Positions 28,716 to 38,377 of a stretch of DNA of 64,000 nucleotides are shown here, one piece after another. Below the pieces are notes generated by a model that saw only the letters and a program-made list of their open reading frames with translations, was not told the DNA's origin and did no database searches. The stretch is from Blastocatellia bacterium UBA7656 (GTDB lineage Bacteria > Acidobacteriota > Blastocatellia > UBA7656), in contig DLHY01000054.1 in the NCBI GenBank assembly GCA_002483445.1, positions 140,830 to 204,829 of the forward strand, written 5' to 3'. Within the stretch, counting starts at the first letter, position 1. Every line of letters begins with the position of its first letter. A program made the position numbers and the translations under genes.

Positions 28716-31700
28716 CTACTTCTTTCTTACAATGATTTGCTTCAACCGGGAAAACAGCCCTCTGACAGTCGACTCCGATTGATGCCCGCTGTCGGCTTTG
28801 TCAAATCGTTGCGCGGTTCCTGAGTCCTGCGCAACGACTTGAGCCTGCTTTTTATCATTCACGGATTGCGATGCTGGTGAAGGCCGAGCCTCTTCCTGCT
28901 TGATTTCAGCAACAGGCTTGCGCGCAGCCGCCTTCGGCAAATTCTTTTTCGCTTTGGAAGGAGGTATTCGGTCGCCTGTGGCAACGCGCTTTTTGTTACG
29001 AGTGTGACCGTCTTTGCCAGCAATCGCTCGCCAATCCGCATCAATCGTGAATGGGTTGATTCTCAATTCGATTCCGCACCCCGCGCATGAAGTGTTCGAT
29101 CCCAGAGTCGAAGACGAAATCTCGATCCATTTCGCGCAGGCCGGACAATTGAATGCGCAATCGAAAGCCCGGTCGGGCGCGGCTTCTTCCGATGTTCGTT
29201 TCCCTCTTCGTTTGCGCCGATAAGCGGACACTACCGGCGGGCCGCCGATGAGATTTTCTATCTCCAGTAGATGATGGCTGAACAAATTCGACTTGAGCAG
29301 TATTCGCTTTCCATCAGGCGGAACCTCAAAAGCCCTCACCCAGTCGAAAGCCCAGCCGGTCGACAAACGAAATTCGCATAACAGAGCCGCGCTTGTCCTG
29401 TCCCATATTTTCAAAGAGCCATCTTCGGAGCATGAAATAATGCGATTGCCGTCGAGTGAAAAGCCTGCCGTCGATATCTGGTTATGGCCCTGACATACTT
29501 TTATCCTGCTCCCACTATCGGCATCATAGATTTGCACAGTCCCTTCATCGCAAGCGCCTAAAATCAATTTACCATCGGGAGAAAACACAAGGCTTTCAAG
29601 AGAGGCGGTCTCAGAGCCGGGAAACTCTTTGAGCCGCATTCCCGTAGCTGCATCCCAAATCGTGAGCATCCCGTCCGGCTCGTCTGCAACGATCAGTTTT
29701 GAGTCTGGTGAGAACGCCAGATTGTGCGCCGCTACCTCGTGTCCTCCAAGATCAGCGATCTGCTTGAGAGTCCTGGCATCCAGCAGCCTCCGCGAGCCGT
29801 GATGAAACCAGCAGATAATCCGCGTCCCATCGGGGGAATACTCATACTTACCAGGCCAGTCATGCACTGAACCCAAACCCGCGAGCGATGCCCGCTCGAC
29901 ATTACTGACAGCATCCCAGACCTTCACTTCATTGCTCGACCAGGCGATGATATTTTTCGCAATCGGCGAGAAGGCGCATCCTCTGATTTGCATACTGAAG
30001 CCTGTGGCTGTCTCTATCAGCGCGCCGGTCGCCATCTCATATCGTTTCAGGATTGCGTCGCTCGATCCGCACATCATCCATTTCCCGTCAGGCGAAAATG
30101 TCGGTTCGCCTTCGCAAAAGAGGGAGGCCTTTTCGGTCGCGGTTGCCGGATCCCAGATTTTCAAATCATTGTTATAGCCGAGGGAAATTACAAAACGGCC
30201 ATCGGGCGAGAATCTGCAATCGCGTATGCCTCCGACGTGTCCGGCCCACGCGGCTACGGTCGCTCCTGTTGCTGCGTCGCGAACCTCAATCGAGCCATCG
30301 TCGAGTCCGCAAACTAGAAGGCGACCATCGAATGAATAATTGGATGTGTACACGCTTTGAGTTTGATCATCGCCCTGATCAACGGATACATAATTTGCGT
30401 CCCATATTTTTAGAGTGTGGTCATCGGAAGCGGAAACAATATGGCTGCCGCCGGACGATAAGGCGAAGGCGGTTATAGGTGATGAGTGTCCCTTAAAAGA
30501 TGCCAGTTCGTTTCCTGTCGACAGGTCTAACATCTTCATGGTTGAGCGGTGAGAAATCACAGCCTTCTTACCATCGGGAGAAAAGGCAAGGTCCTGGGTT
30601 CCAGCCTTAGTGTCAAATGATTTCAACTCGGCCAGACTCTTTGTGTCCCATAACTTCAGAAAGCCATCCTTCGAGCCGGAAGCAAACCAAGCCCCGTCGG
30701 GCGAAAAAGCGCACACGGTTACATCACCAGCGTGGCCAACGTACTCGGTTTGCTCATTGCCGGTCGCCACACTCCATATCCTCATCGCCTTGTTTTTTCC
30801 GATTGTATGCACGCAGATTCCATCGGCGGAAAAGGAGCAAAAAGTCAGATTCCCCTCTGTTTCGATAGTTGATATCTGCTTTCCGAATCTCACATCCCAA
30901 ATTTTTATCACGCCTTTTGATCTGTTGTATGAAAGCGCCTGCTCTCCGTCAGGCGAAAACGCGCAATGATCAAGGGCGTGATCAGGTTCCCTCCATGTTA
31001 ATAATGACTGTTTTGTTTTTACGTCCCACAACTTCATCGTGCGGTCTTTTGAAGCAGAGAGTGCTTTCCTGCCGTCGGGATGAAAAGCGCAGTCGGTCAC
31101 CACGTCGCTATGCCCTTCGAGCGTGGCCAGTTCCAGCCCGGAAGCGGCGTCCCACAACTTCAAAGTATTATCCATGGAGGCAGACAAAATCTGATTGCCG
31201 TCTGGTGAGAACGAGCAAGCCTTGATCCAGTCCCGATGGCCCGTCATGCAGGCCATCTCTCTCGCTCTCCTCCAATCCAATACTCTTAAAGTTTCTTCAG
31301 CGGCAACTACGACATAATCGGCATCGGGCGAAAACGCGCAGGCGCTTACACCGCCAATCCCCGTCACCACTTGAAGAGAGGCAAGAAGAACGCCTGTATC
31401 AGCATCCCAGACCTTGACCGTTTTATCGCCTGAGACAGAGGCGATAAGATTTCCGTTCGGAGAAAAACAGCAATCGTATACCGCAGCCTCGTGTCCCTTG
31501 AAGCTTGCCAGAATGAATCCGGTGAGAGGGTCGATGAGGTTCGCAACAGGCCCGCCCCAGGAAAGGATCCGCGACCGGTCGGGCGAGTAAATGCCGCTGT
31601 GAATATCTATATCGCATTTTCCGATGACAGCTAAAGACTCGCCCGTCATCGCATCCCACAGCCGAACAGTTCTGTCGCTCGATGCCGACAGTATCAATTT

Positions 31701-32390
31701 GCCGTCGGGTGAGAATCTGCAATCGTTGATGAAGCTGTCGTGTCCCTTCAATGAGAATCTGAGGGTTTCGGATTCGAGGTCCCAAACATTCAGGCTCGTA
31801 AAGTAAGCTGAAAGCAGGCTCCTGCCGTCGGGCGAGAAGGCGCACAAACCCACACCATCAGTCTGCAAGGCCATTATCTCGCTTCCGGTTTCTGCATCCC
31901 GGATGCTCAACATGCCTTCGCCATATCGATCCACACCGAAAACGATTCGAGCGCCGTCCGGCGATACATCGCAGGCAATAACCCTGTCGTCCTGCTCAAT
32001 TGACATTAACTCTGCGCCCGTGAGAGCGTCCCACATCTTCAATCGCTTATCATTGGACGCGGAGAGAATCTTTGTTCCGTCCGGCGAGAAGGCGCAATCG
32101 GTCACTGCGCTCTCGTGGCCGGTCAGTGTCAACAGGCATGGCGATTGCTCCTGACTTTTGCTTATCCACTTCACCCACACGCGGGTTTCCAGTCCGGCGT
32201 CAATCCTTCTCTGCGCCGAACGAGCAGGCGCAGTAGAGTCAGCTTGATTTGCCGCCTGCTGAAATAATAGCTGCGGTCGCTCGCGCAGCACATGGCTCTC
32301 ACTGCGCAGGAATCGCAACCAGTCCTGCAATGCCAATCTCTTTGCGTGTTGATTCATGACTTCGAGCATACTGGCGGATATGAGCGTCAA
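28716..32390 (-). CDS. giant WD40 repeat protein with C-terminal zinc ribbon
   Basis: A 1224-residue protein. Residues 20-85 are the shared helical module (WLRFLRSESHVLRERPQLLF...WVKWI). Then come more than 20 WD40 blades to about residue 1010 (typical: CAFSPDGNQILSASMDNTLKLWD), enough for three propellers. A C-terminal zinc ribbon is suggested by CPAC...CAGC near 1065-1090, followed by a Lys/Ala/Gln-rich disordered tail and a basic end (FSRLKQIIVRKK). The annotated start is a TTG whose T overlaps the upstream stop (TTGA); in-frame ATG codons lie 21 and 33 bp later. It is translationally coupled to the 808-residue paralogue. No enzymatic domain; probably a scaffold or sensor for the STAND system. 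Confidence 0.83.
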   Translation of the reverse strand: MTLISASMLEVMNQHAKRLALQDWLRFLRSESHVLRERPQLLFQQAANQADSTAPARSAQRRIDAGLETRVWVKWISKSQEQSPCLLTLTGHESAVTDCAFSPDGTKILSASNDKRLKMWDALTGAELMSIEQDDRVIACDVSPDGARIVFGVDRYGEGMLSIRDAETGSEIMALQTDGVGLCAFSPDGRSLLSAYFTSLNVWDLESETLRFSLKGHDSFINDCRFSPDGKLILSASSDRTVRLWDAMTGESLAVIGKCDIDIHSGIYSPDRSRILSWGGPVANLIDPLTGFILASFKGHEAAVYDCCFSPNGNLIASVSGDKTVKVWDADTGVLLASLQVVTGIGGVSACAFSPDADYVVVAAEETLRVLDWRRAREMACMTGHRDWIKACSFSPDGNQILSASMDNTLKLWDAASGLELATLEGHSDVVTDCAFHPDGRKALSASKDRTMKLWDVKTKQSLLTWREPDHALDHCAFSPDGEQALSYNRSKGVIKIWDVRFGKQISTIETEGNLTFCSFSADGICVHTIGKNKAMRIWSVATGNEQTEYVGHAGDVTVCAFSPDGAWFASGSKDGFLKLWDTKSLAELKSFDTKAGTQDLAFSPDGKKAVISHRSTMKMLDLSTGNELASFKGHSSPITAFALSSGGSHIVSASDDHTLKIWDANYVSVDQGDDQTQSVYTSNYSFDGRLLVCGLDDGSIEVRDAATGATVAAWAGHVGGIRDCRFSPDGRFVISLGYNNDLKIWDPATATEKASLFCEGEPTFSPDGKWMMCGSSDAILKRYEMATGALIETATGFSMQIRGCAFSPIAKNIIAWSSNEVKVWDAVSNVERASLAGLGSVHDWPGKYEYSPDGTRIICWFHHGSRRLLDARTLKQIADLGGHEVAAHNLAFSPDSKLIVADEPDGMLTIWDAATGMRLKEFPGSETASLESLVFSPDGKLILGACDEGTVQIYDADSGSRIKVCQGHNQISTAGFSLDGNRIISCSEDGSLKIWDRTSAALLCEFRLSTGWAFDWVRAFEVPPDGKRILLKSNLFSHHLLEIENLIGGPPVVSAYRRKRRGKRTSEEAAPDRAFDCAFNCPACAKWIEISSSTLGSNTSCAGCGIELRINPFTIDADWRAIAGKDGHTRNKKRVATGDRIPPSKAKKNLPKAAARKPVAEIKQEEARPSPASQSVNDKKQAQVVAQDSGTAQRFDKADSGHQSESTVRGLFSRLKQIIVRKK

Positions 32391-34813
32391 TGCCGCTCTC
32401 GATCATCCACAATAAAAGGATTGAACCTCAACGGCTGACGGCACTGCGGACACTCGGACGACAACCGCAGGTCTCCCCATGCTTCCGGGGGGAGTTTGAG
32501 ACATGGAGAGTCCTGAGCGGAGAGATTTGTGTCTCTCGCAATGCCGCAAATTGTGTCCAGAAGGGCGCGCGCCGGGATGAATCGCTGACCGCACCACCCG
32601 CAAAGCGCGGTCGGCGCAACGGCCCACCGACTGTCAGCGAACAGGTACAGGAACGCAGGTGTAAGGACGGGCGATCCCGGCTCGCTCCCTGCCAGGCGCA
32701 GGAGATAGACGTTGCCGCTTTTGTCCCCTGCGGCAAAGCATCGTCCATCGGGCCGCACGGCGACTGCGCTCAATTCGTCATTTTGAAAAAAGCAGCCAAG
32801 CTCGTTTCCTGTCTCCGCGTTCCAGACTTTGAACATACCATCTGGCCCGCCTGAGACAAGCCTTCTGCCGTCGGAAGAGAAGGCGTAGGCTCTGCCCCAG
32901 GACGAGCCAGCAGCGAGGTTCAATATCTCAGCGCCTGTGCGCGCCTCCCACACATGAAGGCTTGGAGGCCATGAGGCGGAGATGATGCGCCGACCGTCAG
33001 GCAGAAAGGCGCAGCCTGTTGAGTTGCCGCCACGCTCTGCCAGCGTTTTGATCTCCGAGCCGGTTTCGGCGCCCCATAACCTGACGGTTGAATCGAAAGC
33101 GCCGGAAGCGATAAGACGACCATCGGGCGAGAAGGCGCACGCCGTCACATTGCTCGCGTGGCCCTTAAAAGTAGAGACTTCTTCTCCTGTTGCGGCGTCC
33201 AAAACCGCGAAGGTATCGTTGTCCGGTGCGTAGACGATCCTCCGCCCGTCAGGCGAGAAGCTGAACGCAGAATCGAAGCAAGGGTATTCAGCCACCAGCG
33301 TCCCGCTGTGCGCGTCCCACAGCCTGAGCGTCCCGCGCCAGCCCGAATCACTCCACGCCGCAGACGCGATCCGCGCGCCATCGGGCGAATAAGCACAGGA
33401 TTTAACCGCCCCTTCGTGACCAACAAGAGTAAAGACCTCCACCTCAGCGGGCCAGTCCCACACCTTGAGCCGTTTGTCATCAGATGCCGAGATGAGTTTC
33501 TCTGCATCCGGCGAAAAAGCGCAGGCTGTAACAGCATTAAAGTGGCCGCGGTCCTTCAGGATATTTGTATCCAGCGTTGCTACTACGCCACCGCTCTCAG
33601 TGTTCCAGACTTTGAGCTTGTGGTCTTTGCCTGCTGACGCGAAGACTTCGCCGGACGGCGCAAAGGCGCACGCCGTGACCTCAGACCAGTGCGCGGCCCA
33701 CTCCGCCGACTCGCCTCTCACATCCCACACCTTGAGCGTCCGGTCGTATGACGCCGACACGATTCGTGTCCCGTCGGGAGAGAAGGCGCAAGCCGTCACC
33801 TTGTCGGCGTGTCCGGCCCACGAGGCGATCTCTGCCCCGCCCTCCGCGTCCCAGAGCTTTAGAGTATTATCCTGCGAGCCAGAAACGATTCTGCTTCCGT
33901 CGAGCGAATAAGCGCAGGCCGTTATGCCATCAACGTGTCCTTGTAGCGTCCCGACTTCTGACCTTGCCTCCAGATCCCATATCTTGAGCGTCGCATCCCG
34001 CGAGCCGGAGACGAGTCGCCGCCCGTCGGGCGAAAAAGCGCAGGCGCTGACATCCTGTTCATGGCCGATGAGAACAGCGACTTCTTCTCCGCTCTCGGTA
34101 TCCCATAAGCTGACAGTCTCGTTGCTTAATGCAGATGCAATCTGCTGCCCATCCGGCGAGAGCGCGAATTTGATCGGGGGCCTGTGCGAGTCGGGCCACG
34201 CGCCTATCTGCGCGCCCGTCTCTGCGTCCCATAGTCTGAGAGTTCTGTCAGGGGAGGCAGATATGAGGCTTCGACCCTCGGCCAGAAAGGCGCAGGACGT
34301 GACGCGCCTGGTGTGGCCGGTCAGCGTAGTTATTAAATCTCCCGTCTCTGCATCCCACAGCTTCAACGTCTTATCTGCCGACCCGGACAGGATTACACGG
34401 CCATCAGGCGAGTAGGCGCAGGCAGTGACAGCGTCGGTGTGTCCAGCCAGTGTGGCGATTTCCTTCCCCGTTTCGGCCTCCCATAATTTAAGCGCCGAGT
34501 CGGTTGACCCTGAGACTATGAATCTTCCGTCGGGCGAGTAGGCGGACGATGTGACAATGCCAGCGTGGCCGGTTATCGTCAGCAGGCATGGGTTGCGCCC
34601 CTGCGGCTTGTTGATCCATCTCAGCCACGGCCTCTTCTCGCGCCCCGCTTCAAACCTGCGTTGCGCCATCTGAGAGGGCGCAGTCGAATCGGGCTGGTTG
34701 GCTGCCTGCTGAAAAAGCAACTGCGGGCGTTCACGCAGCACATGGCTTTCTGCGCGCAGGAAACGCAGCCACTCTTCAAGCTCTCTGCTATACTGTGAAG
34801 CCTCTGCTTTCAT
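32387..34813 (-). CDS. WD40 repeat protein with C-terminal zinc ribbon, 808 aa
   Basis: A paralogue of the following gene. Residues 12-75 hold the shared module (WLRFLRAESHVLRERPQLLF). About 14-15 well-conserved WD40 blades run from residue 80 to 690 (SPDGRRLVSGSRDATLKIWD type), so two complete propellers. The C-terminus has two CxxC pairs (CGWCGQRF and CPQCRQPLRFNPF), likely a zinc ribbon; the NPF ending is shared with the 1224-residue protein. High blade similarity suggests recent repeat expansion. The stop overlaps the next start by 4 bp. It begins 33 bp after the stop of the FMN-binding gene, so it could lie on the same transcript as the pupylation genes. Confidence 0.85.
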   Translation of the reverse strand: MKAEASQYSRELEEWLRFLRAESHVLRERPQLLFQQAANQPDSTAPSQMAQRRFEAGREKRPWLRWINKPQGRNPCLLTITGHAGIVTSSAYSPDGRFIVSGSTDSALKLWEAETGKEIATLAGHTDAVTACAYSPDGRVILSGSADKTLKLWDAETGDLITTLTGHTRRVTSCAFLAEGRSLISASPDRTLRLWDAETGAQIGAWPDSHRPPIKFALSPDGQQIASALSNETVSLWDTESGEEVAVLIGHEQDVSACAFSPDGRRLVSGSRDATLKIWDLEARSEVGTLQGHVDGITACAYSLDGSRIVSGSQDNTLKLWDAEGGAEIASWAGHADKVTACAFSPDGTRIVSASYDRTLKVWDVRGESAEWAAHWSEVTACAFAPSGEVFASAGKDHKLKVWNTESGGVVATLDTNILKDRGHFNAVTACAFSPDAEKLISASDDKRLKVWDWPAEVEVFTLVGHEGAVKSCAYSPDGARIASAAWSDSGWRGTLRLWDAHSGTLVAEYPCFDSAFSFSPDGRRIVYAPDNDTFAVLDAATGEEVSTFKGHASNVTACAFSPDGRLIASGAFDSTVRLWGAETGSEIKTLAERGGNSTGCAFLPDGRRIISASWPPSLHVWEARTGAEILNLAAGSSWGRAYAFSSDGRRLVSGGPDGMFKVWNAETGNELGCFFQNDELSAVAVRPDGRCFAAGDKSGNVYLLRLAGSEPGSPVLTPAFLYLFADSRWAVAPTALCGWCGQRFIPARALLDTICGIARDTNLSAQDSPCLKLPPEAWGDLRLSSECPQCRQPLRFNPFIVDDRERH

Positions 34814-34846
34814 CTGAGCGAACTCCGAGGCAAGATCGATCAGCGC

Positions 34847-35305
34847 CTACATCTGCCACACCTTCACTTCATTCGGCAGATCGGACAACTCTATTCGCCA
34901 CGGCGTAAGACGCAGCACTCCGTAATCCGCGTGATCGAGGCTGTGAAATATTGGCGCGGGATCGTAACCGAGTGGCGGCGGCGATGAATAAAACTTTTCC
35001 CAAACATACTGCTTGCTCTCCACGCTGTCATCCCACTCCGCGACGCAATCCGCGTAAACGGGCCGTGCGATGTCCGCGATGTAAGCCAGCGAAACGTAAG
35101 GACTGTGAGCGAGGTGCTTCGCTTTGAGCGAGCCTCGGCGAGTCGCAACCCACCCGACAGCGCCTTCCCAGAAGGGATGCATGATGCGCGAGCGCAAACG
35201 ATTGCGCGTGTCGAGGGTCGCCATGCTGCACCACACCGCAGCGTGAGCGCGGCGGATGAACTCTTCTTCGATTTCGTCAAAAGATGAGATTTGTATTCGA
35301 TTCAT
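34847..35305 (-). CDS. pyridoxamine-phosphate-oxidase-like FMN-binding split-barrel protein
   Basis: A 152-residue protein with the split-barrel order of PNPOx-like flavoproteins: CSMATLDTRNRLRSRIMHPFWE near the N-terminus (the substrate-side strand pair), GWVATRRGSLKAKHLAHSPYVSLAYI, and a C-terminal VLRLTPWRIEL strand. Such proteins bind FMN, F420 or heme and reduce small substrates. The start MNRIQISSF at 35305 is preferred over ATG 35365, which would add 20 basic residues outside the domain. It is the last gene of the ubiquitin/Pup locus, 92 bp after the AAA gene. Its link with protein modification is unclear and may be incidental. Confidence 0.72.
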   Translation of the reverse strand: MNRIQISSFDEIEEEFIRRAHAAVWCSMATLDTRNRLRSRIMHPFWEGAVGWVATRRGSLKAKHLAHSPYVSLAYIADIARPVYADCVAEWDDSVESKQYVWEKFYSSPPPLGYDPAPIFHSLDHADYGVLRLTPWRIELSDLPNEVKVWQM

Positions 35306-35397
35306 GATGCGCTCGCTTCTGTTATGAGTGAAGAACCGGACGCGCAGCTTCACGTCGAGGCGCATTCTAAATCCGCTTCAGCGCTCAGGCAAGAGCA

Positions 35398-36537
35398 TCA
35401 AATATCAGATTGACGAAATGAGGAAGCAGTCGCGCGAAGGTGATAGGAACTCAACTCCGTCTCCCCTGCAAGCAAAGCTCTCGCTGCCGCCGCATCGAGC
35501 AGCGAAATAGCCTTTGCGGGCAATCGTCCTGCTAGTGAGAGCGAATGATCTATAGCCGACAGCGCCACATCATCATCTATCTCGACACAGTGATGCAGCG
35601 CGATTGAATCCATGAGGGCCAGTATAACCCTCTCCGATTCAGACAAACTCAACTCGCCAAGCTCTATCATCTGCACACGCCTCGCAATGGTCGGTGTCTC
35701 AAGCCTCGCTGCAAGAGCGGGCAGAGTCGTGCCGATCAGTCTTGCTCCGCGATCAATCGCACGAGCCAAAAGCAAAGCGCCCTGCGGCGCAAGTGAGACG
35801 GCAAGCTCGATATGCTCTAAAGCTACAACCGTCTGTTTCTCTTCCGTCGCTTCATCCAGAAGCTTCGAGAGCAGATTCTCTCTTTCGGAATCGAACAGCG
35901 TCCCGGCAAACAAGACTCCCACATCCACACACACAACTTGAAACTCACAGGGCAAAGCTCGCAGGCGGCGCGCGACTTCATAAAGCAGATTCGTCTTACC
36001 CACGCCCGCCTCGCCCACGATCAAAGCCAGTCGCCTCTGCCATGCAATCGCGCACGAGGCTGCAAGCTCGGCCTGATCTTCGCGCCCCACCGTAGGCTCG
36101 TCCGACCTCTCGGACAGGTCAACGCCGAATATCGCAAGAAGACTTTCTTTGTTTTTTGCTCCGGTAGCCTGCGGGGAAAACAGGCAGGGCGCGCGACCGT
36201 CGAAGCCAAGTGACGCGAGAGCTTCTTCAACTGCGCGGCGTGAATCCTTGAGGTCTGCTCGGACGTAAAGCGCGCGCCAGCCCTGCTCGACGCTCGCTCC
36301 GGCGAATGCGCGCGCAAGCGAAAGGTCGTCGCCCCGGTAGCTGAGGTCTTCGTCGACGCACACGACATAAGGCATCCCCTCGCGGGGTCGCTTGATGAGC
36401 AGATTAGTCCGCGGCTTATTGAAGAAGTCTGCATTCGTCGGCACATCGCGCATCAGCACCGTATCGCCATCAGGCGTTTCCACTCTCACGCGAAGCTCGC
36501 GCAATTTCTTCGACAGATTTTTTTCAAGCTCAATCAT
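35398..36537 (-). CDS. ClpA/ClpC-D1-like AAA+ ATPase
   Basis: A 379-residue single-AAA protein. Residues 1-150 form an unassigned N-terminal region (RVRVETPDGDTVLMRDVP then YVVCVDEDLSYRGDD), possibly a small beta-rich domain. The ATPase resembles the first AAA module of Clp/Hsp100 proteins: VGREDQAELAASCA, Walker A VGEAGVGKTNLL, a Walker-B-like VVALEHIEL in which the usual Asp is replaced, and IGTTLPALAARLE. There is no second AAA module and no ClpP-binding loop is recognisable. It lies 83 bp downstream of the PafA-like gene, behind a heptamer array. It could act as an unfoldase or adaptor for modified substrates; this is inference from position. Confidence 0.7.
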   Translation of the reverse strand: MIELEKNLSKKLRELRVRVETPDGDTVLMRDVPTNADFFNKPRTNLLIKRPREGMPYVVCVDEDLSYRGDDLSLARAFAGASVEQGWRALYVRADLKDSRRAVEEALASLGFDGRAPCLFSPQATGAKNKESLLAIFGVDLSERSDEPTVGREDQAELAASCAIAWQRRLALIVGEAGVGKTNLLYEVARRLRALPCEFQVVCVDVGVLFAGTLFDSERENLLSKLLDEATEEKQTVVALEHIELAVSLAPQGALLLARAIDRGARLIGTTLPALAARLETPTIARRVQMIELGELSLSESERVILALMDSIALHHCVEIDDDVALSAIDHSLSLAGRLPAKAISLLDAAAARALLAGETELSSYHLRATASSFRQSDI

Positions 36538-36616
36538 AAGTCTGGAGTCTGGAGTCTGGAGTCTGGAGTCGTGAGTTCATAAGGCGGACTCCAGACTCTC
36601 GACTCCAGACTCCACA
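36538..36616. repeat. inverted heptamer array (TCTGGAG)
   Basis: Four tandem TCTGGAG units (36538-36570) face an inverted set of ACTCCAG-type units (36588-36613). The array fills the space between the PafA-like and ClpA-like genes and could form a hairpin in the mRNA. Confidence 0.75.
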
Positions 36617-36620
36617 CTTT

Positions 36621-38162
36621 TCATTTAGGCATCGCCGTCCATCGCTCGCGGGTTTCGAAGGGGTCTGAGAGGTCGAGATATCGTTCTATGTCGAAATCCC
36701 AGATGCCCGACCAGTCGCATTTGTAGCGGCTGTTGTCTCCGCTCAATCGCTTTATGGCCTGACCTCGAACGCGGGCGCGATGGCGCGGAGGAGGATCGCT
36801 CATAGCCTCGTCGATGTGGTCGATGCCTTCGACGTGATGCGTGAGAACGCCGGCCCGGTCAAGCTCAGAGAAAATCCCTTTGCCCCCAAGCTGGCTGAAT
36901 CGAGTATCGATCTCGAATAATTCCTGCCTCAGAGCAAGTATCGAGTTGAGTTCGTCCCAACTCAACTCGTGGCTTTGCAGAAAGGGAGTGAGCAGGTTGA
37001 CTTCATCCCGAACGGGGCTGTCGCTGCCCAGCAGGAACTCAACCGTAAACTGGCGATTATAATGCAGCTTCTCTTCGAGCGCGCGATTTAGCTTTCGAAG
37101 CGGGTAATTCCAGTATTGAAGCCTGTCCCAATCGACCCCGCGCGAGCGCGCATGGTTTTTGTAAAGCGACAGCTTGATGGCCCAGTCCAGAGTCGTGTCC
37201 ATCGAGAGAGGATCGTCGAGCAGATGGTTCAACACTCTTCGCCACTCGCGGCATACGTCTTCGGCCCACGCGGGCATGAAACTTTCGCCTGCGTGCTTTT
37301 CCGCCAGATCGAGGTAATGACACTGAATCTCAAGAGCGGTCAGGTATTTACCGTCCGTCGTCATCACCGTCTTTGCGCATCCTGTGTCGCTTGAAAAAGC
37401 CCGGAGCGCGTCGAGAGGATATTCGATCCCCACCGCTTCGCCGGGACGAAGACCGGCTTCGGCCATCGCCACGATGAGCGCAGTCGTCCCGGCTTTTAGA
37501 AACATCGCCGTCTCAGAGCAGAGGCTCTCGCCGCACAGCAGATGCAGGCGATGATAACCTTCACGGCTCAGAGATTCGTCCTTCGTGTGAAAAATGCCGC
37601 GATACGAAGTTGAGTTCTCGGACGTAACCGCCGTAAGGTGCGGCGTCCGCGGAGAGATAGTAAACTCAACTCCGGGAGCGAGCGAGTTGAATCCGCCCGC
37701 TCCTGTGTAAATCAACCGCGAGACGAGATGCGGTATTATCTGCCGGGACAATTCCATAGTCGCCATCCGGTGCAGATGAGATTCATGGCAACCCCAGGTT
37801 GAGTTAGTGCCGCTATAGTCGATGTTGCATTTGAAAATCATCGGCTCGATGCCTTTTTCTCTGCCCGTCTGATCGACGGCGGAAGCGAGTATCTGCTCCC
37901 CGGCCAGAATGTAGCGAACCAGATCGCGCGGGTCGTCGCATTCGGGGGTGCTCAACTCCGGGTGCAACCCATAATCGACGTAAAGCCGCGAACTGTTTTC
38001 GAGGAAAATCCCCTCGCCCATATCGGGCAGAGCGCGATGCCGGGAGGCCGTCAGGTCGATGATTCGATACACGAAGTCTTCGGGATTGAATTCGAAATAC
38101 TCCAGCGAAATCCCGCTGACTGCGTATTCGGTTTCGACTCCCATAAGACGGGCGTGCATCAC
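36621..38162 (-). CDS. pafA: PafA-like Pup ligase
   Basis: A 513-residue member of the PafA/Dop carboxylate-amine ligase family, related to glutamine synthetase. The N-terminus has RLMGVETEYAV, matching the GxETEY metal/ATP-binding motif, and later FKCNIDYSGTNSTWGCHESHLH corresponds to the conserved NxDSxGxSxGCHE region. The family attaches Pup through its C-terminal Glu to substrate lysines. The gene overlaps the Pup gene: GTG 38162 or ATG 38159 start within the pup stop region, with pup's GGAGG close by. It lies in the order ARC - Dop - Pup - PafA, as in actinobacteria but without prcBA. Assigned as ligase rather than depupylase because of this order; biochemical polarity is not proven by sequence. 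Confidence 0.85.
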   Translation of the reverse strand: MMHARLMGVETEYAVSGISLEYFEFNPEDFVYRIIDLTASRHRALPDMGEGIFLENSSRLYVDYGLHPELSTPECDDPRDLVRYILAGEQILASAVDQTGREKGIEPMIFKCNIDYSGTNSTWGCHESHLHRMATMELSRQIIPHLVSRLIYTGAGGFNSLAPGVEFTISPRTPHLTAVTSENSTSYRGIFHTKDESLSREGYHRLHLLCGESLCSETAMFLKAGTTALIVAMAEAGLRPGEAVGIEYPLDALRAFSSDTGCAKTVMTTDGKYLTALEIQCHYLDLAEKHAGESFMPAWAEDVCREWRRVLNHLLDDPLSMDTTLDWAIKLSLYKNHARSRGVDWDRLQYWNYPLRKLNRALEEKLHYNRQFTVEFLLGSDSPVRDEVNLLTPFLQSHELSWDELNSILALRQELFEIDTRFSQLGGKGIFSELDRAGVLTHHVEGIDHIDEAMSDPPPRHRARVRGQAIKRLSGDNSRYKCDWSGIWDFDIERYLDLSDPFETRERWTAMPK

Positions 38163-38347
38163 TGGCCTCCCTGTTGTTTCACCGATTCGAGAAACGCCTG
38201 ACTGTTTGCAGACAGCGCGCGATTGATTGCGTCGGCGCCCGCGCGAATCAGATTGCTTCCTGTCTCTCTCGCGCGATTGAGATTAGAGATGCCCGCAGGC
38301 GATCCAGGCTTATCATCGTCATCACTCGTTAATTCACGAATCCTCAT
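38159..38347 (-). CDS. pup: Pup-like (UBact-like) protein modifier
   Basis: A 62-residue, mostly polar, probably disordered protein: an acidic N-terminal patch (TSDDDDKPGS), a helical second half and the C-terminus FLESVKQQGGQ. The GGQ ending is the hallmark of Pup, whose terminal Gln is deamidated by Dop before PafA ligates it to lysines. ATG 38347 is preferred to ATG 38353 because AGGAGG is 8 nt upstream of the former and only 2 nt from the latter. The stop overlaps the PafA-like gene. Length and position match Pup of actinobacteria and the Pup homologues called UBact in Gram-negative phyla. A 296-bp palindromic element lies just upstream. Confidence 0.87.
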   Translation of the reverse strand: MRIRELTSDDDDKPGSPAGISNLNRARETGSNLIRAGADAINRALSANSQAFLESVKQQGGQ

Positions 38348-38377
38348 AATCATTGCCTCCTGTTCAAAAATGTCTTC

